64,000 bases of DNA from Piscinibacter lacus (GCF_016735685.1 NZ_JAERRA010000001.1:1798001-1862000), one strand, 5' to 3'. Shown: positions 32,280-42,034, counted from the first letter of the stretch. The notes: a model not told the origin generated them from the sequence alone. A program made the numbers and translations.

Positions 32280-33079
32280 CCAGCCAGTGTCGTCGCGCCG
32301 CCGGCAGGCTGCGGCGGCGCGGGCTTTGCCGGCCGCAGCGCCGGGTCGAGCGCGCCACGTTCGTCGAAGACCACGCAGTCGCCGATCCAGTGCCGGCCAC
32401 CGACGGTCTCCAGGTACTGCAGGATGCCGCCTTCGAGCTGAAGCAGCCGCGGCAGCCCCAGCTCGGCACCGAGCAGGGCGGCCTTCTCGCAGCGGATGCC
32501 GCCGGTGCAGTAGCTGACCACGGTGGCATCGCGCAGCGTGTCGGCCGCTGCGGCCAAGGCCTCGGGGAAGGCGCTGAACTTGTCCAGGCGCCAGTCGATC
32601 GCGCCGGCAAAGCGGCCAGCGTCGACTTCCCAGGCATTGCGGGTGTCGAGCAGGCGCAGCGGCCGGCCGGCATCGTCGCAGCCGGCATCGAGCCAGCGGG
32701 CCAGGGCCGCGGCATCGACCGCCGGCGCACGGCCGGCCGCGGGCTGCACGGCTGGCCGGTCCATGCGGATGATCTCGCGCTTGATCTTCACCTTCAGCCG
32801 GGCGAAGGGCAGGGCCTCGCTCCAGCTCTGCTTGGCGGGCAGGTCGGCCAGGCGGGTATCGATGCGGCCGAGCTGCGCCAGCAGGCCCAGGGCCGCGGCC
32901 TCGGGCCCGGCCAGGAAGAGGTTGATCCCTTCCGGCGCAAGCAGCACCGTGCCGCGCAGGCCGGCGGCCTCGGCCGCGGCCCGGATCGCAGCCTGCAGCG
33001 CCGGCAGCCCATCCAGCGGCACGAAGCGGTAGGCCGCAAGATTCAGCACGGCGTCCGGCGGGGCAGGGGCATCAGGCAT
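32276..33079 (-). CDS. trhO: tRNA uridine 5-hydroxylation sulfurtransferase-like protein (rhodanese, UPF0176)
   Basis: A 267-residue TrhO/YceA-type protein. The N-terminal ferredoxin-like domain has AYRFVPLDGLPALQ and GTVLLAPEGINLFLAG. The rhodanese domain follows with LLDTRNAWEVDAGRFAGAIDW and the active-site Cys in VVSYCTGGIRCEKAA (about residue 195). Family members help form 5-hydroxyuridine at the tRNA wobble base. It is slightly shorter than E. coli TrhO, lacking the long C-terminal Cys-rich tail. It is the first gene of a two-gene transcript with the LolD-like ATPase and diverges from dnaE, 148 bp away. Confidence 0.88.
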   Translation of the reverse strand: MPDAPAPPDAVLNLAAYRFVPLDGLPALQAAIRAAAEAAGLRGTVLLAPEGINLFLAGPEAAALGLLAQLGRIDTRLADLPAKQSWSEALPFARLKVKIKREIIRMDRPAVQPAAGRAPAVDAAALARWLDAGCDDAGRPLRLLDTRNAWEVDAGRFAGAIDWRLDKFSAFPEALAAAADTLRDATVVSYCTGGIRCEKAALLGAELGLPRLLQLEGGILQYLETVGGRHWIGDCVVFDERGALDPALRPAKPAPPQPAGGATTLAG

Positions 33080-33227
33080 GGCCGGGATTCTAGAAAGCCG
33101 CTCCCGCGCCGCCCGGCTTGGCCCGCCCGCTGCCTGCCTCGCGGCCCACCTCGTGACCTGCCTCGCCCGGGCGGCTGGCCCCCGCCCACGGGCTGGGCCG
33201 CCCAGGGGGCCTTGCTAGGATGACTTG

Positions 33228-36200
33228 ATGAGCGCCGACCCCAAGCCGATTCCCTTCGTTCACTTGCGCAGCCACACCGAGTTCTCGGTGGTCGACAGCA
33301 CGTTGCGCATCGACGACCTGGTGGCCGCCGCCGCGGCGGACGGCCAGCCGGCGCTGGCGGTGACCGACCTCGCCAACCTCTTCGGCGCGATCAAGTTCTA
33401 CAACAAGGCCCGCAGCAAGGGCGTGCAGCCCCTGCTGGGCGCCGAGGTCTGGCTGGCGCCCGAGGCGGCCGACCGCGCGCCGACCCGCCTGCTGCTGCTG
33501 GTCCAGGACGCGCAGGGCTACCGCCATCTCTCCGAGCTGCTCGGCGCGGCCTGGACCGGCGAGCTGCACCGCGGCACCACCCCCTGCCTGACGCTGGACG
33601 CGCTGGCCGCCCGCGCCACGGGCCTGATCGCGCTCTCGGGCTTCGACCTCGGCGCGGTCGGCCAGGCCCTGCTGGCCGGTGACGAGGCCCGAGCCGAGGC
33701 CCTGGCCCGGCAACTGGCCGCGATCTTCCCCGGCCGCTATGTGCTGGAGCTGCAGCGCGCCGGCCGGCCGCAGGACGAGCCCCTGGTCCGCGCGACCCTG
33801 CCCTTCGCGGCCCGCCTGGGCCTGCCGGTGGTCGCGACCCATCCGATCCAGTTCCTGACGGCCGACGACTTCGAGGCTCACGAGGCCCGCACCTGCATTG
33901 CCGAGGGCGAGACCCTGGCCAACCCCAAGCGGCCCAAGCGCTTCACGCCCGAACAGCGCTTCCAGACCACGGCCGAGATGCAGGCCCGCTTCGCCGACCT
34001 GCCGCAGGCCCTGGCCAACAGCGTGGCCCTGGCCCGCCGTTGCGCGCTGAGCCTGGTGCTGGGCAAGCCGCAGCTGCCGGACTTCCCGACGCCGATGCGC
34101 CCCGGCCCGGACGGCGTGCCCGCGCCCATGCCCATGGCCGACTATTTCCGCGAGGCCTCGCAGGCCGGGTTGGAAGATCGGCTGCGGCAGCTCTACCCGG
34201 ACCCGGCCGCCCGCGAGGCCGCCCGCCCGCGCTACCAGGAGCGGCTGGACTTCGAGATCGGCGTGATCCTGAAGATGGGCTTCCCCGGCTACTTCCTGAT
34301 CGTGGCCGACTTCATCAACTGGGCCAAGACGCACGACTGCCCGGTTGGACCGGGCCGCGGTTCGGGCGCCGGCAGCCTGGTGGCCTATGCGCTGAAGATC
34401 ACCGACCTGGACCCGCTGGCCTACAACCTGCTCTTTGAGCGCTTCCTGAACCCCGACCGGGTCTCGATGCCCGACTTCGACATCGACTTCTGCCAGGGCA
34501 ACCGCGACCGCGTCATCGACTACGTCAAGCTCAAGTACGGCCGCGATGCCGTCAGCCAGATCGCCACCTTCGGCACCATGGCCGCCAAGGCCGCGCTGCG
34601 CGACGTGGGCCGGGTGCTCGGCATGGGCTATGGGCATGTGGACAGCATCGCCAAGCTGGTGCCGGCCCCGCCCGGCAAGACCGTGACCCTGGCCCGCCCC
34701 GGCGACAAGCCCGACCCCGGCCTGATCTATGCGCGCAAGGAGGCGCCGGAGATCGAGCAGCGCGAGCAGAAGGAAGAAGAGGTTGCCGAGCTGCTGGCCC
34801 TGGCAGAGCGGGTGGAGGGCCTGGTCCGCAATGTCGGCATGCATGCCGGCGGCGTGCTGATCGCGCCCGGCAAGATCACCGACTTCTGCCCGCTCTACCA
34901 GCAGCCCGGCAGCAACAGCGCGGTCAGCCAGTACGACAAGGACGATGTCGAGGCCATCGGCCTGGTGAAGTTCGACTTCCTGGGCCTGGCCACCCTGACC
35001 ATCCTGGAGCTGGCCCGGAAGTTCATCGTCGCGCGCCATCCCGCGCGCAAGGACTTCAGCTTCGAGACCCTGGCCCTCGACGACCGCGCCACCTACCGCC
35101 TGCTCAGCGAGGGCAAGACGGTGGCCGTGTTCCAGCTTGAATCGCGCGGCATGCAGGGCATGCTGCGCGAGGCCAAGCCCAGCGTCTTCGAGGACATCAT
35201 TGCCCTGGTGGCGCTCTACCGCCCCGGGCCGATGGACCTGATCCCCAGCTTCTGCGCCCGCAAGCACGGCCGCGAGGAGGTGGCCTACCCGCATCCGCTG
35301 ATGGAGGGCGTGCTCAAGGAGACCTACGGGATCATGGTCTACCAGGAGCAGGTCATGCAGGTTGCGCAGATCGTCGGCGGCTACTCGCTGGGCGGCGCCG
35401 ACCTGCTGCGCCGGGCCATGGGCAAGAAGAAGCCCGAGGAGATGGCCAAGCACCGGGTCATCTTCGCCGAGGGCGCCGACAAGAAGGGCATCGACGCCGC
35501 CAAGGCCAACGAGATCTTCGACCTGATGGAGAAGTTCGCGGGCTACGGCTTCAACAAGTCGCATGCCGCGGCCTACGCCCTGCTGGCCTATCACACGGCC
35601 TGGGCCAAGGTGCATCACCCGGCCGAGTTCTTCGCGGCCAACATGACGGTGTCGATCGACGACACCGACAAGCTGAAGATCTTCCACGACGACGCCGTCG
35701 CGCAGTTCGGCCTCGTCTTCGAGGCGCCGGACATCAACACCGGCACCTGGGGCTTCGAGCCGGTCGATCCGCCGGCCGAGGGCGAGCCGGGCCGCCTGCC
35801 GAAGCAGGACGCCGAGAAGGGCCGCGTCCGCTACGCGCTGGGTGCGGTCAAGGGTACGGGGCAGGGCGCGGTCGAGGCCATCGTCGAGGCCCGCAGCGCC
35901 GGCGGCCCCTTCCGCAGCTTTTTCGACTTCTGCCGCCGCATCGACCGTCAGCGGGTGAACAAGCGCGCCGTCGAGGCCCTGGTCAAGGCTGGCGCCTTCG
36001 ACCGCATCACGCCCGACCGCGCAGCCCTGGTCGCCAGCATCGGCCTGGGCTTCGAGGATGCCGAGGCCCAGGCCCGCCATGCCGACCAGGGCGGCCTCTT
36101 CGACTTCGGCGGCGAGGACGCGCATGGCGCCTCCACCCAGGAACCGGCCCTCGTGGCCACCGCGCCCTGGAGCGTGCGCGAGCAGCTCGGCCACGAGAAG

Positions 36201-36863
36201 ACCGCGCTCGGCTTCTACCTGAGCGGCCACCTCTTCGACGAGCATGCCGCCGAGGTGCGGCGCTTCGCCAAGCTGAAGATCGCCGACCTGATCGACAGCC
36301 GCGAGCCGCAGTTGCTGGCCGGCATCGTCACCGGCCTGCGGGTCGTCAACGGCCAGCGCGGCCGGGTCGCGATCTTCAGCCTCGACGACTGCAGCGAGAC
36401 CCTGGAGGCCGTGGCCAACGAGGAGCTGCTCGACGCGAACCGCGAGCTGCTGCGCGACGACGAGCTGGTGATCGTGCAGGGCAAGGTGCAGCCCGACCGC
36501 TTCAGCGGCGGCCTGCGGCTCAATGTCAACCAGGTCTGGAGCCTGGGCGAGGCGCGCTGCCGCTTCGGCCGGCATGTGAAGCTGGCGCTGACGCTGCACG
36601 GCAGCGGCCTGGGTGCCGCCGAGCAGACGCTGCTCGACGGCGTGCAGGCCCTGCTGCGCGACTTCCCGCCGCGCCGCATCGAGCTGCCCGAGGGCGGCGA
36701 GAAGCTGCTCGGCCTGCGCCTCCAGCTTCGCTTGCAGCGGCCCTGGGGCGAGGTCGAGCTGGAGCTGGGCGAGGAGGCCCGCATCCTGCCCAGCGAGGAA
36801 GCGCTGCAGCGCTGCCGCGCCCTGGCCCCGGCCGGCGCGCAGCTCGTCTACGAGGCGGGCTGA
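33228..36863 (+). CDS. dnaE: DNA polymerase III alpha subunit (replicative)
   Basis: A 1211-residue replicative C-family polymerase. The PHP domain begins FVHLRSHTEFSVVDS. The palm shows VGPGRGSGAGSLVAYAL and the catalytic SMPDFDIDFCQGNRDRV. Also visible are YRPGPMDLIPSF, MGKKKPEEMAKHR and GYGFNKSHAAAYALLAYHTAW. A helix-hairpin-helix, OB-fold (LLAGIVTGLRVVNGQRGRVA) and C-terminal tau-binding region complete the E. coli-type length. Start ATG 33228 has AGGA seven bases upstream; an in-frame TTG immediately before is ignored. This is the housekeeping copy, distinct from dnaE2 at 14180-17605. It is monocistronic here. Confidence 0.98.
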   Translation: MSADPKPIPFVHLRSHTEFSVVDSTLRIDDLVAAAAADGQPALAVTDLANLFGAIKFYNKARSKGVQPLLGAEVWLAPEAADRAPTRLLLLVQDAQGYRHLSELLGAAWTGELHRGTTPCLTLDALAARATGLIALSGFDLGAVGQALLAGDEARAEALARQLAAIFPGRYVLELQRAGRPQDEPLVRATLPFAARLGLPVVATHPIQFLTADDFEAHEARTCIAEGETLANPKRPKRFTPEQRFQTTAEMQARFADLPQALANSVALARRCALSLVLGKPQLPDFPTPMRPGPDGVPAPMPMADYFREASQAGLEDRLRQLYPDPAAREAARPRYQERLDFEIGVILKMGFPGYFLIVADFINWAKTHDCPVGPGRGSGAGSLVAYALKITDLDPLAYNLLFERFLNPDRVSMPDFDIDFCQGNRDRVIDYVKLKYGRDAVSQIATFGTMAAKAALRDVGRVLGMGYGHVDSIAKLVPAPPGKTVTLARPGDKPDPGLIYARKEAPEIEQREQKEEEVAELLALAERVEGLVRNVGMHAGGVLIAPGKITDFCPLYQQPGSNSAVSQYDKDDVEAIGLVKFDFLGLATLTILELARKFIVARHPARKDFSFETLALDDRATYRLLSEGKTVAVFQLESRGMQGMLREAKPSVFEDIIALVALYRPGPMDLIPSFCARKHGREEVAYPHPLMEGVLKETYGIMVYQEQVMQVAQIVGGYSLGGADLLRRAMGKKKPEEMAKHRVIFAEGADKKGIDAAKANEIFDLMEKFAGYGFNKSHAAAYALLAYHTAWAKVHHPAEFFAANMTVSIDDTDKLKIFHDDAVAQFGLVFEAPDINTGTWGFEPVDPPAEGEPGRLPKQDAEKGRVRYALGAVKGTGQGAVEAIVEARSAGGPFRSFFDFCRRIDRQRVNKRAVEALVKAGAFDRITPDRAALVASIGLGFEDAEAQARHADQGGLFDFGGEDAHGASTQEPALVATAPWSVREQLGHEKTALGFYLSGHLFDEHAAEVRRFAKLKIADLIDSREPQLLAGIVTGLRVVNGQRGRVAIFSLDDCSETLEAVANEELLDANRELLRDDELVIVQGKVQPDRFSGGLRLNVNQVWSLGEARCRFGRHVKLALTLHGSGLGAAEQTLLDGVQALLRDFPPRRIELPEGGEKLLGLRLQLRLQRPWGEVELELGEEARILPSEEALQRCRALAPAGAQLVYEAG

Positions 36864-37712
36864 GCCGGAAGACCTTGTCTTCGCAAGCCGCGGATGGACC
36901 AGCCGCCCGTGGCTCTTCGGCCGGAGCCCTCGATGTCGCGGCCCGGGTCTGTCAGGCCGAGCACTTCGACCGGGCGGTGGACAGTCCGGGCAGCGCCTGG
37001 TCAGGCTTCCCGGCCGAGTAAGCCTGCTGCGCTGACGCCTTGGGCGTGATCCGCACCGGCGCACGCTGGCTGATCATGCCGCCCCTGGGCTGAGCCACGG
37101 CCCGGTGGCGCTGCGCACGGCCGCGTTCCCTGTTGGACTACACGCCGCTGGCGCAACTGCCTTGGATCGACCCGGGTCAGATCCCACGGCGGATGGAAGC
37201 CGGCCACCAGCATGCCGAGGCGGTCACGGCATTCGGCGACCCGACCGGGCCCCACCATACTTTCATCCAGGCCCGTCACGCGATCCAGCCCTGGAAGCGC
37301 TTGCAGCGCCTGGCCGTGGCCAGCGCCATCGCTCAGCGCCACCGGCTGGCCTCCGCCGCCATCCCCATCGCCTGCCCGGCCCGGTCGCTGGCGGCAGACG
37401 GCCCTGCGCATTGGCGGTAAGGATTGCATGCGCCAAGCTGCGCCGATCGCGCTGGCCGCGCCTCTGGAGGGGCTGCTGACACCCTGGCGCGACACGACCA
37501 GGTGGCACGCTTATTCGGCTGGCGCCGGCGCCGGCAGGTCTGCCCTGCCGCAACCGCTACGCGCCCGCTGATGGCCAGGCTGGCGTGGCGCCGAGAGCCG
37601 TCCAGCTTCACTTTGCATCACGCCGGCCTCGCGCAGCAGCGACATCGGGCTGGCATCATGTCGCACGGGGTACCGGCGAACTGCCGATCCCGACGACACG
37701 AAGGAGTCCCCC
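36864..37712. other. 849-bp gap without a supportable gene
   Basis: Open frames exist on both strands (for example 37133-37420 plus and 37001-37495 minus), but none has a recognisable domain, good start or coding periodicity like the neighbours. A small hairpin (GAAGAC-CTT-GTCTTC, about 36869-36883) follows dnaE without a T-run. The region may be decayed coding sequence. The last ~20 bases carry the AAGGAG ribosome binding site of the next gene. Confidence 0.5.
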
Positions 37713-38264
37713 ATGTCCATCCCCCGCCCGATCCGCCGCTGGCTGGCCGCTGGCACCGCCGCTGCCGGTCTGGTGCTGGCCGCCCTCCCTGCCGCCCAGG
37801 CTGCCGACGTCGATGTCGGCATCTCCGTTCGCATCGGCCAGCCCGGCTTCTATGGCGTGATCGACATCGGCACCTTCCCGCGGCCGGTGCTGGTGTCGCC
37901 GCAGCCGGTGATCCTCGTCGAGGGCGGCCACCGGCTGCGGCCTCTCTACCTGAACGTGCCGCCTGGCCATCGCAAGAACTGGCGCAAGCACTGTCACCGC
38001 TACGACGCCTGCGGGGCGCCCGTCTACTTCGTCCGCAACGACTGGTACGACGGGGTCTATGCGCCCGAATACCGGCGGCGCCATGGCGGCAACGACGAAC
38101 GCGGCGGTTATCACGCGCACCGCGAGGGGCACGGAGAACGTGACCGCCCCCATGGCCACGACCGGGACCGGGGCGGCAAGGGCCACGGGCCGGACCGCGA
38201 CCCGGGTCATGGCCACGGGCGGGGCGACGGTGAGTACGGCAAAGGCCGTGGCGGCCCCGACTGA
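37713..38264 (+). CDS. Secreted unknown protein with His/Asp/Gly-rich tail
   Basis: A 183-residue protein with a clear Sec signal peptide (RRWLAAGTAAAGLVLAALPAAQA, cleavage near residue 31). The mature part has a beta-rich segment (VDVGISVRIGQPGFYGVIDIG, RPVLVSPQPVILVEGG), then VPPGHRKNWRKHCHRYDACGAPVYFVRNDWY, and ends with a low-complexity His/Asp/Gly/Arg tail from about residue 122. The middle resembles small periplasmic proteins common in Burkholderiales, with no known function. The His-rich tail suggests metal binding, which is inference. AAGGAG sits seven bases before the ATG. Confidence 0.85.
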   Translation: MSIPRPIRRWLAAGTAAAGLVLAALPAAQAADVDVGISVRIGQPGFYGVIDIGTFPRPVLVSPQPVILVEGGHRLRPLYLNVPPGHRKNWRKHCHRYDACGAPVYFVRNDWYDGVYAPEYRRRHGGNDERGGYHAHREGHGERDRPHGHDRDRGGKGHGPDRDPGHGHGRGDGEYGKGRGGPD

Positions 38265-38315
38265 GAAGCGCTGATCGGTTCTGCCAGGCTCGCGCCGCGG
38301 GTTGCGGGCCGCGAC

Positions 38316-39449
38316 TCAGGCCTGCGGCGGGGCCGCGACCCCTTCAGTCCCTGGGCGGGACGGGTTGCGGTAGCTCCACCAAGGCAGCACCCGGGTCAGG
38401 GCCAGCACGGCGCCGGGCTCGGTGGCGGCATAGCCGGGCAGGCCGGCCAGCACCTGGGCCCAGGCCGTCGAGCCGAGCAGGCCGACCAGGCGGCGCAGGG
38501 CGGGGCTGCTGTCGAGCGTGCTCTTGAGCGTCAGCAGGAAGTAGCGCTCGCGCGCCAGCGGGATGAAGTCCAGCCCCGCCGGGCGGGCGGCAGCTTCCAG
38601 GCCGAAGGCCGCATCGGCGCATCCGCTGGCCACCGCCTGGGCGGCGGCCACATGCGAGGGCTCGGTCAGTGCGGGCTGCGGCGGATGGACCCCGGCCTCG
38701 GCCAGCAGCTCGTCGAGCAGGATGCGGGTGCCCGTGCCCTCGGCGCGCCCCACCCAGCGCAGTTCGGGCCGCAGCATGTCGCTCAGGCCCGCGATGCGGC
38801 GCGGATTGCCCGGCGCCACCATCAGGCCCTGGGTGCGCTGGGCAAAGCCGATCAGCTTGTGGTGGCCGGGCTTGAGCCGCGGCCGGTAGATGCGCGCGCT
38901 GACCGAAGCCCGCGCGACGCCGTCGCGCACCTGGATGCCGGCCATCGTGCATTGGCCGGCATCCAGTGCGCGCAGGGCATCCAGGCTGTCCATGAAGTTC
39001 AGGTCCAGGTGCAGGCCCTGTTCGCGGGCCAGCTCGCGCAACAGGGGCAGGGCCTGGTCGTGGCTGGCGCAGAGGGTCATCACGTCGATGCGGTCGTCGA
39101 AGGCCACGTCGAAGGCGCGTTCCAGCTCCATGCGCAGGGCTTCCACCTGGGGTGCCAGGCGGGCCTGGGCGCGCCGCTCGGCCCAGAGCAGCTTCTCGCC
39201 GAAGGGGCTCAGCGCGGCCCGCTGGCCCTTGGCCCACAGGACCAGCTCGCGGCCCAGCTCGCCTTCCCAGCGCTTGAGCTCGCCCCAGACATGGCGGTAG
39301 GACAGACCCAGGGCCTGCGCCGCCGCGCGGATCGAGCCGTGGCGGTGCAGGGCATCGAGCAGCGCGAACAGCGGGTGATGCAGGGCCGTCGGGCGGCGCT
39401 CGTCGGGCAGGGTGCTGCGCAGCGCGTAGGTGAGATCGATCCTATGCAT
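38316..39449 (-). CDS. ModE-type regulator with fused periplasmic-binding-like sensor domain
   Basis: A 377-residue regulator. The N-terminal ModE/LysR-like winged helix (LLDALHRHGSIRAAAQALGLSYRHVWGELKRWE, about 30-65) is followed by FGEKLLWAERRAQARLAPQVEAL and a PBP-like domain of the PF12727 type (about 110-350; GLMVAPGNPRRIAGLSDM, GTRILLDELLAEAG). The ATG at 39449 fits the family start. It is divergent from tupB-tupC, with a 119-bp shared control region, so it probably senses molybdate or tungstate and controls that transporter. Ligand identity is inferred from the neighbour. Confidence 0.87.
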   Translation of the reverse strand: MHRIDLTYALRSTLPDERRPTALHHPLFALLDALHRHGSIRAAAQALGLSYRHVWGELKRWEGELGRELVLWAKGQRAALSPFGEKLLWAERRAQARLAPQVEALRMELERAFDVAFDDRIDVMTLCASHDQALPLLRELAREQGLHLDLNFMDSLDALRALDAGQCTMAGIQVRDGVARASVSARIYRPRLKPGHHKLIGFAQRTQGLMVAPGNPRRIAGLSDMLRPELRWVGRAEGTGTRILLDELLAEAGVHPPQPALTEPSHVAAAQAVASGCADAAFGLEAAARPAGLDFIPLARERYFLLTLKSTLDSSPALRRLVGLLGSTAWAQVLAGLPGYAATEPGAVLALTRVLPWWSYRNPSRPGTEGVAAPPQA

Positions 39450-39568
39450 CGGGCTACATATGGTCAGGGGGCGGGACCGTCGGGAGAATCCGCCGCCCCA
39501 GTGTGCCGCAGGGTCGGGCTTGCGCCGCCCCCCTCGGCATGCCCGCTTGCCCACCCCGCTGACCTCCC

Positions 39569-40297
39569 TTGAACACCTTCGCCGACAGCGTCCTCACGGC
39601 CCTGGACCTGATCCGCGGGGCCGATCCCCAACTGGGGCAGATCGTCGGCCTCTCGCTGGGCGTGAGCGGCGCGGCCAGCCTGATCGCCGCGCTGATCGGC
39701 CTGGGCCTGGGCGCCGCGCTGGCGCTGCTGTCCTTCCGGGGCCGGCGGCTGGTGCTGGCCCTGCTCAACACCTCGCTGGCCCTGCCGCCGGTGGTGGTGG
39801 GCCTGGTGGTCTACCTGCTGCTGTCGCGCTCCGGCCCGCTGGGCGAATGGGGGCTGCTGTTCACGCCGACGGCCATGGTGATGGCGCAGACGGTGCTGAT
39901 CCTGCCCATCGTCGTGGCCCTGACCCGGCAGGCCTTGCAGGCGCCCTGGGCCCTGCACGGCGAGCAGCTTCAGTCCATGGGCGCCAGCCGGCCCGTCGCG
40001 GCCCTGCTGCTGCTGTGGGACGAGCGCCTGGCCCTGCTGACGGTGGTGCTGGCGGCCTTCGGCCGGGCGGTGGCGGAAGTCGGCGCGGTCATGATCGTCG
40101 GCGGCAACATCGCCGGCCACACCCGGGTGATGACCACCGCGATCGCGCTGGAGACCAGCAAGGGCGACCTGCCCCTGGCCCTGGCCCTGGGCCTGGTGCT
40201 GCTGGGCGTGGTGCTGCTGCTGAACCTGGGCATTGCCGCCCTGCGCGCCTGGCAAGGCCGGGGCGAGGCGGCGGTGGAGGGCCAGGCCCATGACTGA
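39569..40297 (+). CDS. tupB: Tungstate/molybdate-type ABC transporter permease
   Basis: A 242-residue inner-membrane permease with about five or six helices. Recognisable features are QIVGLSLGVSGAASLIAALIGLGLGA, the SLALPPVVVGLVVYLLLSRSGPLG segment typical of TupB, and the EAA-like loop GASRPVAALLLLWDERLALLTVVLAAFGRAVAEVGAVMIVGG that contacts the ATPase. The most upstream usable start is a TTG at 39569, since no ATG or GTG precedes the first helix. It overlaps tupC by eight bases. No substrate-binding tupA gene is adjacent. Confidence 0.9.
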   Translation: MNTFADSVLTALDLIRGADPQLGQIVGLSLGVSGAASLIAALIGLGLGAALALLSFRGRRLVLALLNTSLALPPVVVGLVVYLLLSRSGPLGEWGLLFTPTAMVMAQTVLILPIVVALTRQALQAPWALHGEQLQSMGASRPVAALLLLWDERLALLTVVLAAFGRAVAEVGAVMIVGGNIAGHTRVMTTAIALETSKGDLPLALALGLVLLGVVLLLNLGIAALRAWQGRGEAAVEGQAHD

Positions 40298-40997
40298 GCC
40301 CGCGCTGATCGAGCTGCGCGGCGCCTGCGTTCGCTTCGGCATGCGCATGGCCGTGCATCCGCTGGACCTGCGCCTGGCGGCGGGCGAGCGCCTGGCCCTG
40401 GTCGGCGCGAACGGCTCGGGCAAGAGCACCCTGCTGCGCCTGCTGCACGGCCTGCGCCTGCCCGATGCCGGCCTGTGCGTGCAGGCCCCGGCGCTGCGCA
40501 TCGGCATGCTCTTCCAGCGGCCGGCGCTGCTGCGCCTTTCGGTGGCGGCGCACCTGCGCCTGGCCTTGCGCCTGGCGGGCGCAAGCGAGGCCGAGCCGGC
40601 CGCGCGGGTGGCCGAGCTGCTCGACCAGGTCGGCCTGCGTGCCGAGGCGGCCCGCCCGGCGCGGGCCCTGTCCGGCGGGCAGCAGCAGCGCCTGGCCCTG
40701 GCCCGGGCGCTGGCCGGCCGGCCCGGCCTGCTGCTGCTGGACGAGCCCACCGCCAGCCTGGACCCGGGCGCCAAGCGCGAGGTCGAAGCCCTGATCGAGG
40801 GCCTGGCCGCCGGCGGCATGAGCCTGGCCTTCGCCTCGCACAACCTGGGGCAGGTCAAGCGCCTGGCGACCCGGGTGCTCTACCTGGAGCAGGGCCGGGT
40901 GCTGGCGGATGCGCCGGTCGGCCCCTTCTTTGCCGACGGCGGCGCGGCCCTGCCGGAGGCGGCCCGGCGCTTCGTCCGCGGCGAGCTGCCCTGGTGA
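40290..40997 (+). CDS. tupC: Tungstate/molybdate-type ABC transporter ATPase
   Basis: A 235-residue ATPase with GANGSGKST (Walker A), the [15 protein letters not shown] signature, [12 protein letters not shown] (Walker B) and the switch His in [13 protein letters not shown]. The short length without a TOBE domain fits TupC rather than ModC. ATG 40290 overlaps the tupB stop, so the two are translationally coupled. It energises anion import by TupB. Tungstate is the likely substrate by family; molybdate is possible. Confidence 0.9.
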   Translation: MTEPALIELRGACVRFGMRMAVHPLDLRLAAGERLALVGANGSGKSTLLRLLHGLRLPDAGLCVQAPALRIGMLFQRPALLRLSVAAHLRLALRLAGASEAEPAARVAELLDQVGLRAEAARPARALSGGQQQRLALARALAGRPGLLLLDEPTASLDPGAKREVEALIEGLAAGGMSLAFASHNLGQVKRLATRVLYLEQGRVLADAPVGPFFADGGAALPEAARRFVRGELPW

Positions 40998-41098
40998 GGC
41001 CGGCGGCGCCCGGCATCGCGCCTCGCTACCATCCCGCCACCCGCGCGGGGCGCGCGTCCAGTGCCCCCGACTCCACCCGTTTCAGCGAGGAATTCACC

Positions 41099-41914
41099 AT
41101 GGCGATGGATGTTGTCGATTTCGAGATCAAGGGCAGCGAAATGCAGTTCGTCGAGGTCGAGCTCGACCCCGGCGAAGCGGCCATCGGCGAGGCCGGCAGC
41201 CTCATGTTCATGGAAGCCGGCATCGCGATGGACACCGTCTTCGGCGACGGCGGCGCGCAGCAGGGCGGCTTCTTCGGCAAGCTGCTGGGCGCGGGCAAGC
41301 GCCTGATCACCGGCGAATCGCTGTTCACCACCGTCTACACCAACCAGGCGCCGACCAAGCAGCGGGTGGCTTTCGCCGCGCCCTATCCGGGCAAGATCCT
41401 GCCCATGGATCTGCACCGCCTCGGCGGCACGCTGATCTGCCAGAAGGACAGCTTCCTCTGCGCGGCCCGCGGCGTCAGCCTGGGCATCGCCTTCCAGCAG
41501 AAGCTCTCGGTGGGCTTCTTCGGCGGCGAGGGCTTCATCATGCAGAAGCTCGACGGCGACGGGCTGGCCTTCGTGCATGCCGGCGGCACCGTGCTCAAGC
41601 GCGAGCTCAAGCCCGGCGAGACGCTGATGATCGACACCGGCTGCGTGGTGGCCTACACGCCCAATGTGGATTTCGAGATCCAGTACGTCGGCAAGATCAA
41701 GACCGCGCTCTTCGGCGGCGAAGGCCTGTTCTTCGCCAAGATGACCGGCCCCGGCACCGTCTGGTTGCAGAGCCTGCCCTTCAGCCGCCTGGCCAGCCGG
41801 GTCTTCGCCGCAGCCCCGCAGACGGGCGGCGGCGGCCGGGGCGAGGGTTCGGTGCTCGGCGGCTTCGCTGGCGGCGGCCTGCTGGGCTCGGTGTTGGGCG
41901 GCGACGACGAGTGA
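41099..41914 (+). CDS. AIM24 / TIGR00266 family protein
   Basis: A 271-residue protein of the AIM24 family (beta-helix-like trihelical barrel), marked by [73 protein letters not shown] and [17 protein letters not shown] Gly-rich C-terminus (residues 240-270) is typical. The bacterial function is unknown; the name comes from a yeast mitochondrial protein. GAGG lies about nine bases before the ATG at 41099. It follows tupC by about 100 bp and may have its own promoter. Confidence 0.92.
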   Translation: MAMDVVDFEIKGSEMQFVEVELDPGEAAIGEAGSLMFMEAGIAMDTVFGDGGAQQGGFFGKLLGAGKRLITGESLFTTVYTNQAPTKQRVAFAAPYPGKILPMDLHRLGGTLICQKDSFLCAARGVSLGIAFQQKLSVGFFGGEGFIMQKLDGDGLAFVHAGGTVLKRELKPGETLMIDTGCVVAYTPNVDFEIQYVGKIKTALFGGEGLFFAKMTGPGTVWLQSLPFSRLASRVFAAAPQTGGGGRGEGSVLGGFAGGGLLGSVLGGDDE

Positions 41915-41926
41915 GGCATCGCCCCG

Positions 41927-41962
41927 CGCCGCCCCCGCGGGCCAGGGCCCGCAGGGCGGCGG
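41927..41962. terminator. GC-rich hairpin after the AIM24 gene
   Basis: CGCCGCCC and CCGCGGGC are matched by GCCCGCAG and GGCGGCG across a short CAGG loop, forming a long imperfect stem starting 12 bases after the stop. No T-run follows, so its role as a terminator is uncertain. Confidence 0.35.
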
Positions 41963-42034
41963 AAGACTCAGGGTTGGTCCCTAGAATGGCCTGAGGCTTT
42001 CCTCCCCCCATCCCCGTCCCGGAGACCCTCTCCC

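Noticed and set aside
33090..37064. 1324-codon minus-strand open frame across dnaE
   Set aside because: It is a shadow of GC-rich codon use in dnaE, whose polymerase motifs are unambiguous on the plus strand.
37001..37495. Minus-strand 164-codon frame in the gap after dnaE
   Set aside because: The translation is Gly/Arg/Ala-rich without recognisable domain or start signal.
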